Shown here: positions 17,092 to 25,454 of the stretch, piece by piece | How positions within the stretch are numbered: the stretch's first letter is position 1 | How the letters are laid out: the number at the start of each line of letters is the position of its first letter | DNA from: Aquabacterium sp. NJ1 | GTDB taxonomy: Bacteria; Pseudomonadota; Gammaproteobacteria; Burkholderiales; Burkholderiaceae_C | NCBI RefSeq assembly: GCF_000768065.1 | Contig: NZ_JRKM01000001.1 | Location: forward strand, 3,578,001 to 3,642,000 | Reading direction: 5' to 3' | Length of the DNA: 64,000 nucleotides | Made by a program: the position numbers and the translations under genes | Notes under the pieces: model-generated | The model's input: only the letters and a program-made list of their open reading frames with translations | The model's database searches: none | Told to the model about the DNA's origin: nothing

Positions 17092-17867
17092 TTTCCGGTT
17101 GGTTCGCCGCCGCCAAGCCACGTGATTACTTGACGTTTGGTGACGATGAAATCCGCAGCGAGGGCTTTCGGCCCTTGTGGTGGAAGTCGGTGGACACCTT
17201 CATCAAACCAGATCACGTGCTGGTCGTGGACTCGGCGGCACCCCTCAAGGTCGATGAAAAGGCGCTGACCCGCACGGATGTGCGTACCCTTGAGTTGCTG
17301 ATCAACCCCGGGCACTCGCAGAACACCGTGCATCATTACTGTGGCTTCATGGCGGGCTTCATCATGGGCCTGGAGTACGCCTTGTACTCAGGGGTGGATT
17401 ACTGCCTCTACCTGGAGCAGGATGCGCTGACGTATGGCGAAGACCTGATCGCACGCATCGAGCAGCGCCTGGTCAAGACGCCCATCCTGTTTGGTGGCCA
17501 GCGCGGCGAGTTCGTCGAGCAGTCCATGATGGTGCTGGACCGCCGCGCCATACGTGGCTTTCTTCAGCAGATGCACGCCATCAGCCGCTCGGACAAGCTG
17601 GTGGCCCCCGAGCTCAAGTGCATGATCGCGGCCACCTCCATGGGGCGTTGGCCTGTGGGGCCCTTGATGTCCTACGAGCAGCATCGCCTGGTGCGGCGCT
17701 TTTTCGAGAAGCTGGGCGTGGCCTTTGCCCGCAGCAGCAAGCAGTATGGCCACGTGCCGTTTGGCTACGGCCGCGAACGCCCCATCAACTTCAAGGATGC
17801 GTGCTTCTACTTCCAGCACGGCACAGCCCAGGAGCTGCGTCAGTATCGGGCGCTGACCGGGTTCTGA
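17073..17867 (+). CDS. uncharacterised GT-A-like protein at the end of the set A operon
   Basis: Soluble protein of 264 aa that I cannot assign firmly. It starts with a short beta-like stretch (MACQLLISGWFAAAKPRDYL). It contains ADSAAP/VVDSAA-like and YCLYLEQDALTYGEDL segments, the latter reminiscent of the metal-binding DxD region of GT-A glycosyltransferases. A C-terminal part rich in basic and aromatic residues includes GHVPFGYGRERPINF. ATG 17073 is preferred; it overlaps the flippase end and skips a hydrophobic extension that is really the flippase frame. Being last in the set A transcript suggests a role in repeat-unit assembly or decoration. A polysaccharide-modifying transferase is the best guess. 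Confidence 0.6.
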   Translation: MACQLLISGWFAAAKPRDYLTFGDDEIRSEGFRPLWWKSVDTFIKPDHVLVVDSAAPLKVDEKALTRTDVRTLELLINPGHSQNTVHHYCGFMAGFIMGLEYALYSGVDYCLYLEQDALTYGEDLIARIEQRLVKTPILFGGQRGEFVEQSMMVLDRRAIRGFLQQMHAISRSDKLVAPELKCMIAATSMGRWPVGPLMSYEQHRLVRRFFEKLGVAFARSSKQYGHVPFGYGRERPINFKDACFYFQHGTAQELRQYRALTGF

Positions 17868-17885
17868 GCCAACCCAGGCCGCGCT

Positions 17886-19049
17886 TCACTTGACCATGAT
17901 GGCCTGGTAGATCTCGTGATAACGATCGGTCGCGCGCTGCGTGGTGAACTGGCTGGCCCAGGCGATCCGCCGTTCAACCTGCTCAGCGCGCTGCGCTGCC
18001 GGCTCGCACAGGATGCCGTCGAGCACCGCGGCACCGGTTTGAGCCCAGGCCTGCATGTCGTCTTCAGGGTTCAGCATGGGCAGGTAGTAGGCGAGCGGGC
18101 CGGCAACCTCGTTCATCGGGGCGTCATCGGTGGTGATCACGGGGCACCCGCAGGCGTGGGCCTCGACCAGCGGCCAGCCGAAGCCCTCGGCCAGGCTGGG
18201 GAACACGAAGGCCGCGGCCACGGAGTAGGCCGCCTCCAGGGTGGCATTTTCCAAGCCCTGGAAGAACAGGACCTGGCCTTGTGGTGGCACATCCTTCAGC
18301 GCGGCCTGCACGTCGGCATTGCGGTGGCTGCTGCTGACCATCCACAGTGGCAGCGGGTGCGCATGGCCGCGCGCGTAAGCGCTGTACAGATGTACGATGC
18401 CCGCCGAGTTCTTGTACCAGGATGGGCCGCCCACATGCAGGATCATGCCGTGCTCGGTGATGGGCAGGCCTGCCGACTTCAGCCGTGCATAGGCTTCAGC
18501 CTGGCTCAAGCGCCTGTACGGGTGGCTGAGCCCGTTGTGCACGACCGCGCTGGTCTGTGGCTGAGCCTGGCCATAGGTGATCAGGTCATCGGCTGTTCGC
18601 CTGGAGACGCTGATGAAATGCCGCGCTTGTTTGAAGCCCCAACGGATATAGCGCTGGTAGAGCCGGCCTGATGCCCCCGTCGGGTTCTGCGGGATCAAGC
18701 CCAGCGCAGAGCGCAAGGCCAGCAGATCGTGCGCATGGACGACATGCGGGCGATGCTTGACCAATGGCACCCACGGCCCCAAAGCCTGGTCACAGAACAC
18801 GAACAAGGTGTCCTTGCCCTGTGCGAGCAGGCGCAGCCGCACCTCCAGCGGGAACAGCACGTATTGGTCGATGTAGCCCGCCCATTTGGCCAGGCGCGTG
18901 CCATCGAAGAAGCGGTAGACCCAGGGGCGGGGCGCCCAGTAGCGCACATCCAAACCCTTGCCTTGCATGGCCTGGCCGATCATGCGCGCAAAGCGCGGCA
19001 TGCTCTCTGACTTCATGAACGAAGGGTGGCAAAACAGAACCAGCTTCAT
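17886..19049 (-). CDS. family 4 glycosyltransferase
   Basis: GT4 enzyme of 387 aa transcribed leftward, convergent with set A (18 bp between stops). The acceptor domain includes VVHAHDLLALRSALG and FISVSRRTADDLITYG. The donor domain includes ILHVGGPSWYKN (about 205) and FVFPSLAEGFGWPLVEAHACG (about 290) with the GT4 E-x7-E pattern. The ATG overlaps the stop of the GT2 gene upstream (ATGA), so both are on one mRNA with the acetyltransferase. Donor and acceptor cannot be read from sequence. Members with this arrangement often act as mannosyl- or rhamnosyltransferases. Confidence 0.88.
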   Translation of the reverse strand: MKLVLFCHPSFMKSESMPRFARMIGQAMQGKGLDVRYWAPRPWVYRFFDGTRLAKWAGYIDQYVLFPLEVRLRLLAQGKDTLFVFCDQALGPWVPLVKHRPHVVHAHDLLALRSALGLIPQNPTGASGRLYQRYIRWGFKQARHFISVSRRTADDLITYGQAQPQTSAVVHNGLSHPYRRLSQAEAYARLKSAGLPITEHGMILHVGGPSWYKNSAGIVHLYSAYARGHAHPLPLWMVSSSHRNADVQAALKDVPPQGQVLFFQGLENATLEAAYSVAAAFVFPSLAEGFGWPLVEAHACGCPVITTDDAPMNEVAGPLAYYLPMLNPEDDMQAWAQTGAAVLDGILCEPAAQRAEQVERRIAWASQFTTQRATDRYHEIYQAIMVK

Positions 19050-19918
19050 CGTTGGCCACCTTGCTGCAAGCGGGATTGCATCTCGGTCACCTTCAACACG
19101 ATCATGTACTCATAGATGGCGCGCAGCGTGGCAAACACCAGGCCCGCCCGGCCATCCATGAAACCGCGCTTGCCGATGTACAGCCCCAGAAACATGATCG
19201 CTGGCCGAAGTGGCAGCCGGTAGTACAGGCTCTTTTGATGCTGGCGTCGCTCGGTCACGTCTCGCGAGAACAGGGCTTTGCGCCATTCGAACGTGCCTGC
19301 CTGGTCTGGTGTGTTCGCAATCTGCCGCGCCTCCAGGTCGCTGTAGCCGTTGTGCTTGGCAAACCAGTGGGCGATGCCTTTGCTGAAGGGATGGTGATCA
19401 AAGTAGCTGCTCAGGTCTTCGATCTCGCCATCGACCACGAGGACAGGGTTGATCAAGCGTTCATAGTGCACCTGGCGGGGCCTGACCAGGCGAATGTGCA
19501 TGGGGGAGGGCGTCACATGCTTGAGCCAGGTGCCCAGGAAGTAGTCTCTGCGACAGAAGCGAAAGGCGGCACGGCCTGGGGCCTGGTTCAGGCGGGCGCT
19601 GATGGTGTCGAGCAGATGCGGGGTGATGCGCTCATCGGCATCAAGCAGCAGCACCCAATCGTGTTTGAACTGGATTTCACGCAGGCCCCAGTTGCGATGG
19701 GCCGCCTCGTCGCCCCCGAACGGGGCGGTGGAGTGGGGGTAGGTGCGCTGGCTGATCGACGCACCGTGTGCGCGGGCGATGGCCAGCGTGTCATCGGTGC
19801 TGCCGGAGTCGTACACATGCACGTCGTCGCTCCAGGCCACGCTTTGCAGGCAGCCCGGCAGATCCTGTTGTTCATTCTTGGTCAGGATCAGCACTGATAT
19901 GCGCAGTTGCTTATTCAT
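19046..19918 (-). CDS. family 2 glycosyltransferase (WaaE/KdtX-like)
   Basis: GT-A, family 2 enzyme of 290 aa. The N-terminal core has ISVLILTKNEQQDLPGCLQS, DSGSTDDT and the metal-binding LLLDADERIT at about 92-101. The C-terminal segment GLYIGKRGFMDGRAGLVF is typical of the WaaE/KdtX-like subgroup, many of which add glucose or heptose to glycolipids. It starts eight bases inside the 3' end of the acetyltransferase gene and overlaps the following GT4 gene, giving a tight three-gene unit. It probably adds a sugar to the same acceptor that the neighbouring enzymes modify. Confidence 0.87.
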   Translation of the reverse strand: MNKQLRISVLILTKNEQQDLPGCLQSVAWSDDVHVYDSGSTDDTLAIARAHGASISQRTYPHSTAPFGGDEAAHRNWGLREIQFKHDWVLLLDADERITPHLLDTISARLNQAPGRAAFRFCRRDYFLGTWLKHVTPSPMHIRLVRPRQVHYERLINPVLVVDGEIEDLSSYFDHHPFSKGIAHWFAKHNGYSDLEARQIANTPDQAGTFEWRKALFSRDVTERRQHQKSLYYRLPLRPAIMFLGLYIGKRGFMDGRAGLVFATLRAIYEYMIVLKVTEMQSRLQQGGQR

Positions 19919-20471
19919 CGCAGATCACCCTTGACTTGATGCGCACGGCCGGGTTGCCTGCGTACACGCCCCATGCGCCTTCCCTTGGGGTGCGCGTCAT
20001 CACGGCGCGTGCCCCCACCACACAGCCAGTTGGCACGGTTACGCCGGGCCCGATGAAGGCCTCGGTACAGATCCAGGCCCGTGCACCAATGTGGATGGGC
20101 GCCGCGCGCAACTGGAAATTGGGCGCGTTGTAGTCGTGTGTGCCACCGCACAGGTGGGCCCCTTGCGAGATGACGGCGTTGTCACCAATGGTCATCCGAG
20201 CCATGTTGTAGAAGTTCACCCCTTCGCCCACGCCAATGTGCGAGCCGGCCTCGAGCTGCCACGGCGCCCAGACGCGTGCCGAAGCATGGATGTGGAAGTG
20301 CGCCCCGATGCGGGCACCGAAGAGCCTGAGCAGCCCCACGCGCCAGGCGTGCAGCGGGCGCGGCGAAGGCCGGAAAAGTGTGAGCCACACCAGCCCCCAC
20401 AGGCCACGCGCCAGGCGGTTGCGCAATGAAAAGGAAGGACCGATACGCGAGTCCACGCCTTCGAGGATCAC
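19911..20471 (-). CDS. WcaF-like colanic-acid-type acetyltransferase (left-handed beta-helix)
   Basis: O-acetyltransferase of the hexapeptide-repeat family (186 aa), resembling WcaF of colanic acid synthesis. After an N-terminal SFSLRNRLARGLWGLVW segment, hexapeptide turns run from about residue 55 to the end (IGAHFHIHASARVWAPW...ITIG-type repeats). They include the catalytic-histidine region GGTHDYNAPNF and the trimer-forming end VYAGNPAVRIK. I chose GTG 20471 because it gives the usual start (ILEGVDSRIGPSFS) and has GGAG nine bases upstream. ATG 20582 would add 37 residues not seen in relatives. First gene of a leftward unit; expected to acetylate a repeat-unit sugar with acetyl-CoA. Confidence 0.85.
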   Translation of the reverse strand: MILEGVDSRIGPSFSLRNRLARGLWGLVWLTLFRPSPRPLHAWRVGLLRLFGARIGAHFHIHASARVWAPWQLEAGSHIGVGEGVNFYNMARMTIGDNAVISQGAHLCGGTHDYNAPNFQLRAAPIHIGARAWICTEAFIGPGVTVPTGCVVGARAVMTRTPREGAWGVYAGNPAVRIKSRVICDE

Positions 20472-20663
20472 AACGAGAAGCTCCACACAGTCAGGCAGCG
20501 CGCCATTGTGCGCACCCGAGATAACAAGCCCACCCGTTGGCCATGAGCCGATCGGATCATGGCAAGGTGTGCGCGCAACCATGGGGGCCGATCGGACTAG
20601 GGGTTGCTACTTCTTGGCGTTACACGCTTGCGGAACCATCCGGGCTCATTCGAGGAAGCCCTG
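20472..20663. promoter_or_regulatory. divergent intergenic region between acetyltransferase and WcaI-like GT
   Basis: These 192 bp separate two divergently transcribed genes and must hold the promoters of both, which is inference from gene direction. I could not find convincing -35/-10 pairs by eye. The only clear signal is the ribosome-binding site CGAGGAAG at 20651-20658, ahead of the ATG at 20664. Confidence 0.35.
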
Positions 20664-21917
20664 ATGAAAATCCTGATCTACAGCGCCAACTATGCGCCCG
20701 AGCCAACGGGCATCGGCAAGTATTCCGGCGAGATGGCGGAGTGGTTGGCATCCAAGGGGCATGAGGTGCGTGTGGTGGCGGCTCCGCCGTACTACCCGAA
20801 CTGGAAGGTGGCCGAGGGTTACCAGTGGCCACCTTATCGTCGTGAATGGCTCAATGGCGTGGACGTGTGGCGCGCGCCCCTGTGGGTGCCCTCACAACCG
20901 GGTGGTGTCAAGCGTGTGCTGCACCTGTTGAGCTTTGCGCTCACCTCCGCGCCCGTGATGCTGCGTCAGGCTCTGTGGAGCCCCGATGTGGTTTTGACCG
21001 TGGCGCCCGCCATGGCCTGCGCCCCCGTGGGCTGGCTGACAGCGCGGCTGTGTGGCGCGACAGCCTGGCTGCACGTCCAGGACTTCGAGGTCGATGTGGC
21101 CTTCCAGATGAACCTGCTCAAGGGGCGCAAGCTCAAGGCGTTGGCCTTGTGGCTGGAGCGTGGCCTGCTGCGTCGCTTTGACAAGGTCTCGTCCATTTCA
21201 TCCAGGATGGTGGAGAAGCTGCGCTTCAAAGGCCTGGACACCGATGCCATCGAGCTGTTTCCCAACTGGGTCGACACCGCTGGCGTCAACCCCTTGCAGC
21301 GCCCCAGCAGCTTCCGCGCTGAACTCGGCATTCGTGATGAGCAGACCGTCGCGCTGTTCTCCGGCACATGGGGCAGCAAGCAGAACCTGCTGTCCATCCC
21401 GGCTGCGGCTCGTCTGCTCCAGCACCGCGAGGACATCGTCTTCGTGATCTGTGGCGAAGGCGTCATGCGCACGGAGCTGGAAGCGGCCTGCGCTGGCCTG
21501 GGCAATGTGCAGCTGCTGCCCCTGCAGCCCAAAGAACGCCTGTGTGAGCTGCTGGGCATGGCCGATGTGCACCTGCTGACCCAGAGCGCCGAGGCTGAGG
21601 ATCTGGTCCTGCCCTCCAAGCTGACCGGCATGCTGTCCAGTGGCCGGCCTGTGGTGGCCACCTGCCGCACCGGCACCGAGCTGGGGCAGGTGGTGTCGCA
21701 CTGCGGCGTCGTGGTGGCGCCGGACTGCGTGCCCTCGCTGGCAGCCGCGGTGGTGAGCCTGACCGATGACCCCGAACGTCGTCGCGAGTTGGGCGGCTTC
21801 GCACGTGCCTACGCGGAAACCAGTTTTGCGAAAGAGCCCATCCTGGCGCGCTGGTTGAATGCGGCTGTTCGCCCCCGCATGCCCGCCACGGTCTTGCCGG
21901 AGCAAGAGGCCAACTGA
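20664..21917 (+). CDS. WcaI-like family 4 glycosyltransferase
   Basis: GT4 enzyme of 417 aa resembling the WcaI group of colanic acid synthesis. Signatures are the start KILIYSANYAPEPTGIGKYS, the early PPYYPNW segment, WLHVQDFEVDVAF (about 140), FPNWVDT (about 210), FSGTWGSKQNLLSI (about 240) and the C-terminal SKLTGMLSSGRPVVAT. WcaI adds fucose in colanic acid. GDP-fucose genes exist in this window (48073-50150), so a fucosyltransferase role is plausible, though the subgroup also contains other specificities. The strong ribosome-binding site GAGGAAG fixes ATG 20664. It is a single-gene unit, convergent with the DUF1501 gene. Confidence 0.87.
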   Translation: MKILIYSANYAPEPTGIGKYSGEMAEWLASKGHEVRVVAAPPYYPNWKVAEGYQWPPYRREWLNGVDVWRAPLWVPSQPGGVKRVLHLLSFALTSAPVMLRQALWSPDVVLTVAPAMACAPVGWLTARLCGATAWLHVQDFEVDVAFQMNLLKGRKLKALALWLERGLLRRFDKVSSISSRMVEKLRFKGLDTDAIELFPNWVDTAGVNPLQRPSSFRAELGIRDEQTVALFSGTWGSKQNLLSIPAAARLLQHREDIVFVICGEGVMRTELEAACAGLGNVQLLPLQPKERLCELLGMADVHLLTQSAEAEDLVLPSKLTGMLSSGRPVVATCRTGTELGQVVSHCGVVVAPDCVPSLAAAVVSLTDDPERRRELGGFARAYAETSFAKEPILARWLNAAVRPRMPATVLPEQEAN

Positions 21918-21950
21918 ACACTTGCGCGATGCCGTCAGGCCCGCACGCGA

Positions 21951-23495
21951 TCAGGCCTTCAGCAGATTGGGTATCTTGTCGGCTGCGAAATTCGGCAGCC
22001 TTGGGAAGACCTCCACCAGCTGTGAGGTGCTGAGGCCAAACCACCGGCCCAGCGTCGCACCATATTGCTCGATGGCCAGGCTGGGCAGCAAGATGCCGTT
22101 CTGGACCTGGTCGGGCGAGTTGTCGAAGTCGTAGCTGCTGGCGCTGCGCGTGCCATACACCGGTATGTCACCACCGACCATGCCGCCTCGTACGGCACCG
22201 CCCATCACGAAGTGGTGGCCACCCCAGCCGTGGTCGGTGCCGTCACCATTGCTGGTGAAGCTGCGGCCAAAGTCTGAGGCGGTGAACGTGGTGACCTGGT
22301 CGCTCATGCCCATGGCCGTGATGACACCGTCAAAGTAGGCCATGGCATGGTTGAGTTGCGCCATCAGACCGGCGTGGCTCTGGTTCTGGCCATTGTGTGT
22401 GTCGAAGCCCCACAGGTTGACGAAGAAGACTTGCCGCTTGAGCCCCAATGCCTTTTGCGCACCGATGCAGCGGGCCACGATCTGCAACTGCTTGGCCAGG
22501 GTGTTCTGGCCAACCATGCCTCTGATGTCCGTGTAGTTCAGCAAGTCAGCAGGGCCAAACGGTCTGGCGCCCGCGCTGGGCAGGGCTGCAGTCAGCAGCT
22601 TTTCCGCGTCCATGCTGCGCGCAGCCACCGCAGCCAGGTCCTGCTCCATCACATGGCTGCTGCGGCCACCCCGTACCACACGCGCCATGGCGTCAGCCAG
22701 TGCCGGCACGTTGTACAAGCGATTCTGGCCCGCCGCATCCACGGTGGTGCCCATGCTCACGGCCCCGTCGAGCGCCACCTGGTATTGGCGCACATTCTGG
22801 CCTGACAGCCACACCGCATTGCCCCAGGCCGACACGGCCGTGAACATGCTGTTGTCGGTGGCGGCCATCATGTCGGCCATGCGCCCACCCCAGCCCATGG
22901 TGGCCCCTTCTGGGCGCAAGGCTTGCCAGGTCGACTGCTGATCGTTGTGCGAATACAGCTTGCTCGGGATGGCTTTGCTGCCCGCCTTGTACTGTTCACG
23001 TGTCAAGGGCTCCAGCAGCGGGCCCACGTTGGCCACGATGGCCAGCTTGCGTTGCTGGTTGAACAGGCCTTGCAGATAAGGCAGCAAGGGGTGCAGCGCC
23101 AGGCTGCGGCCCTGCAGGCTCATGGCGGGTGTCAGGGGCAACACGCCGCCCAGGCGCCTGGGTGTGCCCGCCGCGGCGCTGAGGTCTGGTGCCGCATCCT
23201 TCAGCAAGGCGATCGAATCAGGTTGCTGGATGCGCGCGGCCCCATAGCGGCTCCACGAGCTGGCATCGGTGGCCAATACGGTGTTGAATGCATCGTTGCC
23301 GCCTTGCAGGAAGATGCACACCAGCGCCTTGTAGTCGGTGGCCGTTTGGGCCGCTGCGGAGCTGGCCGCGGCCAGGTTCAAGGCCAGGGGGGCGCCAGCG
23401 CCCAGTGGTGCCAGGGCCGCCATTTGCTTGAGGAACAGGCGTCGGGTGCCGGGGCTGATGGATGTAGGCATGTTCGGGCTCACGTTCAGGCTCAC
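21951..23495 (-). CDS. DUF1501 family twin-arginine secreted protein
   Basis: Protein of 514 aa in the DUF1501 (sulfatase-like fold) family. The N-terminus is a Tat signal: TRRLFLKQM followed by a hydrophobic alanine-rich stretch and an AxA-type site near AAAQTA, so it is exported folded. Family segments include VCIFLQGGNDAFNTVL (about 57-72), GFDTHNGQ and TASDFGRSF, and GTDHGWGGHHFVMGG with clustered histidines suggestive of metal binding. DUF1501 genes nearly always sit beside DUF1800, as here. Their function is unknown. The start is GTG 23495 overlapping the DUF1800 stop; ATG 23471 is the alternative. Position within an EPS locus suggests a periplasmic polymer-related role (inference). Confidence 0.88.
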   Translation of the reverse strand: MSLNVSPNMPTSISPGTRRLFLKQMAALAPLGAGAPLALNLAAASSAAAQTATDYKALVCIFLQGGNDAFNTVLATDASSWSRYGAARIQQPDSIALLKDAAPDLSAAAGTPRRLGGVLPLTPAMSLQGRSLALHPLLPYLQGLFNQQRKLAIVANVGPLLEPLTREQYKAGSKAIPSKLYSHNDQQSTWQALRPEGATMGWGGRMADMMAATDNSMFTAVSAWGNAVWLSGQNVRQYQVALDGAVSMGTTVDAAGQNRLYNVPALADAMARVVRGGRSSHVMEQDLAAVAARSMDAEKLLTAALPSAGARPFGPADLLNYTDIRGMVGQNTLAKQLQIVARCIGAQKALGLKRQVFFVNLWGFDTHNGQNQSHAGLMAQLNHAMAYFDGVITAMGMSDQVTTFTASDFGRSFTSNGDGTDHGWGGHHFVMGGAVRGGMVGGDIPVYGTRSASSYDFDNSPDQVQNGILLPSLAIEQYGATLGRWFGLSTSQLVEVFPRLPNFAADKIPNLLKA

Positions 23496-25306
23496 TTCTG
23501 CACCTGGAATTCGGGGGACACGGCGGTCAACAGCACGGCACCGCGCACGCGGGTCAAGGCTGTGGACCGGATCTGCTCGGCCGTGGTGGCGCCTGGCACC
23601 CTGAAGTCCACGGCCGACACGGCCTTGACGATCTCGGCCTTCAGTGCATCGGGCATGGCCCCGTACATCAGCCGTTCACTCAACTGGTTCACCAGCGCGG
23701 TGGGCTGATCGCTCAACTTCAGCCATGCATCGTTGGGGTCCAGGTTGAAGTTGAACTGCACATCGCCTCGCGTGCCATTGCCAAAGCCGTAGGCACCCAG
23801 ACCGGCAAACATGATGTTGCTCATGAAGGTGGCGTAGCCGGCCACGCTGGTTTCGTGCACCAGTTGCATCTCGGGCGCCACCAGGCCGGCATGGGCCGTT
23901 GCCGAGTTCGATGGCACAAAGCCGGGCCGGAAGAAGTTGAACACCGATGGCGAGCGCATCGGGGCCTGGTTCAGGGCTGTGGCTGGCTCTTGCGTGGGCG
24001 AGACAAGGTAGTAGCCCGTATCCGAATGCACGCCCACACCACGCAAGACGGCCGACAACTTCAGAATGGGTTCGCGCACCTTGCCAAAGGTCGTGCTGCT
24101 CAATGCGGCTGCGGTGTTGCGCGCCTCCGGGTCCAGCAAGACAGCACGCACCATCTCGCGCATGCTGCCACCCGACTGATTGAAGGCCGCAGCCACGCGC
24201 TGTACATAAGCCTTGCTGGGGTTGCTGGTCACCAGGCGCTGGATCAGCTGTCGCCCGATGAACGGCCCCACATTGGGGTGCCTGGCCAGCGTGTTCAAGG
24301 CCACGTTCAAATCGCTTTCCGGTGAAGGGAAGAAGGTGCTGGCTTCAATCGTCACGCCCAGAAAGCGCTTCTCGCTGCTGGAGTGGTAGCGGCTGTAGGG
24401 GCGCATGTTGTTGACGAACTGCCTGCCCGTGGCCGAGCCATCACTGCGACCTTCGCCCCAAAGGAAGCAACCTTCTGAAGGCCAGTTGGGGCAGTCCCAG
24501 CTCCAGCCAGTGAACACCTTGGCCAGCCCCGCGATGTCATCGGCGCTGTAGGTTTCGATGGGCTGGCCATTGCTGCCCAGCTTGAAGCTGCCATCCGGTT
24601 GAAGCTCATACAGCCCGATCGAGAACAGCTGCATGATCTCGCGCGCAAAGTTCTCGTCGGGTACGCGGCCGGTCGTCGGGTCTTCCTTCTGATTGCGCAG
24701 GTGCGACAGGTAGCAGCCCATCACCGGGTGCAGCGTCACCGATTCCAGCAGGCTGCGGTAGCTGCCAAAAGCCTGGCGCCCCAGCATGTCCAGATAGGAG
24801 GCCACCCCACGGGGATTGTCGGCGCCGCAGGAGTCGGCCCAGGACACGACGAAGATCTCCGACAAGGCAAAAGCCAGGCGTTGCCGCAACTGGTCCGGGC
24901 CGGCCAGGGCATGCGCCCAGAAGCTGTGAACAAGCTCGTCAGCGCCTGCGCCGTGGCCAGGGTTGGCCTTGTTCAAGGCCGTATTGCGCATCTCCCAATA
25001 GGCCTGGTGAGACAGCGTGGGCGCAGGGGCCTCGAATTGCTCTTTGAGCCAGGCCTCATAGCCAATCGCCATGAGGTGGTCGATGTCAGCCTCGGTCGGG
25101 CCGAACGTGGCCTGCGTCAGAAAGCGTGCGGCTTCCTGCCTGCTGCCCGGCGTGACCGTGCTTGGTACGCCGGCAACCATCATCCACTGCGACGGTGTGC
25201 TGTTGCCCGCGGCCGTCTCACTTGAGCCCGAGGCGCTGGCATCACGCCCACCACCACATGCCGCCAGGCTCAAACCCAGCAGGCCAATTATCAATATCCG
25301 TCGCAT
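23492..25306 (-). CDS. DUF1800 family lipoprotein
   Basis: Protein of 604 aa with a lipoprotein signal peptide (IIGLLGLSLAAC, lipobox LAAC with Cys at 17), so it should be membrane-anchored in the periplasm. The mature part is a DUF1800 domain: RFLTQATFGPTEADIDHL (about 65-82), then RLAFALSEIFVVSW. The PDENFAREIMQLFSIGLYEL segment is a hallmark of the family, and HPNVGPFIGRQLIQRLVTSN follows. DUF1800 and DUF1501 proteins are encoded as pairs in many bacteria; no activity is established that I know of. ATG 25306; the stop overlaps the DUF1501 start. A 148 bp gap separates it from the nucleotidylyltransferase upstream and contains an inverted repeat GGTCA/TGACC at 25378-25391 of unknown meaning. 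Confidence 0.88.
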   Translation of the reverse strand: MRRILIIGLLGLSLAACGGGRDASASGSSETAAGNSTPSQWMMVAGVPSTVTPGSRQEAARFLTQATFGPTEADIDHLMAIGYEAWLKEQFEAPAPTLSHQAYWEMRNTALNKANPGHGAGADELVHSFWAHALAGPDQLRQRLAFALSEIFVVSWADSCGADNPRGVASYLDMLGRQAFGSYRSLLESVTLHPVMGCYLSHLRNQKEDPTTGRVPDENFAREIMQLFSIGLYELQPDGSFKLGSNGQPIETYSADDIAGLAKVFTGWSWDCPNWPSEGCFLWGEGRSDGSATGRQFVNNMRPYSRYHSSSEKRFLGVTIEASTFFPSPESDLNVALNTLARHPNVGPFIGRQLIQRLVTSNPSKAYVQRVAAAFNQSGGSMREMVRAVLLDPEARNTAAALSSTTFGKVREPILKLSAVLRGVGVHSDTGYYLVSPTQEPATALNQAPMRSPSVFNFFRPGFVPSNSATAHAGLVAPEMQLVHETSVAGYATFMSNIMFAGLGAYGFGNGTRGDVQFNFNLDPNDAWLKLSDQPTALVNQLSERLMYGAMPDALKAEIVKAVSAVDFRVPGATTAEQIRSTALTRVRGAVLLTAVSPEFQVQK

Positions 25307-25454
25307 TCCGCAGCCCCGTCAACATTCATTGCCGGACGCATCTTCGGCCAAATCAGTCAACGGGCACTGCGGAAAAGGTCATGCTTGACCAGCCACTTGC
25401 CTCCGGTTACCGAAGACACGGCTTTGCCATGATCCGAACGGACTATGGTGCGGT

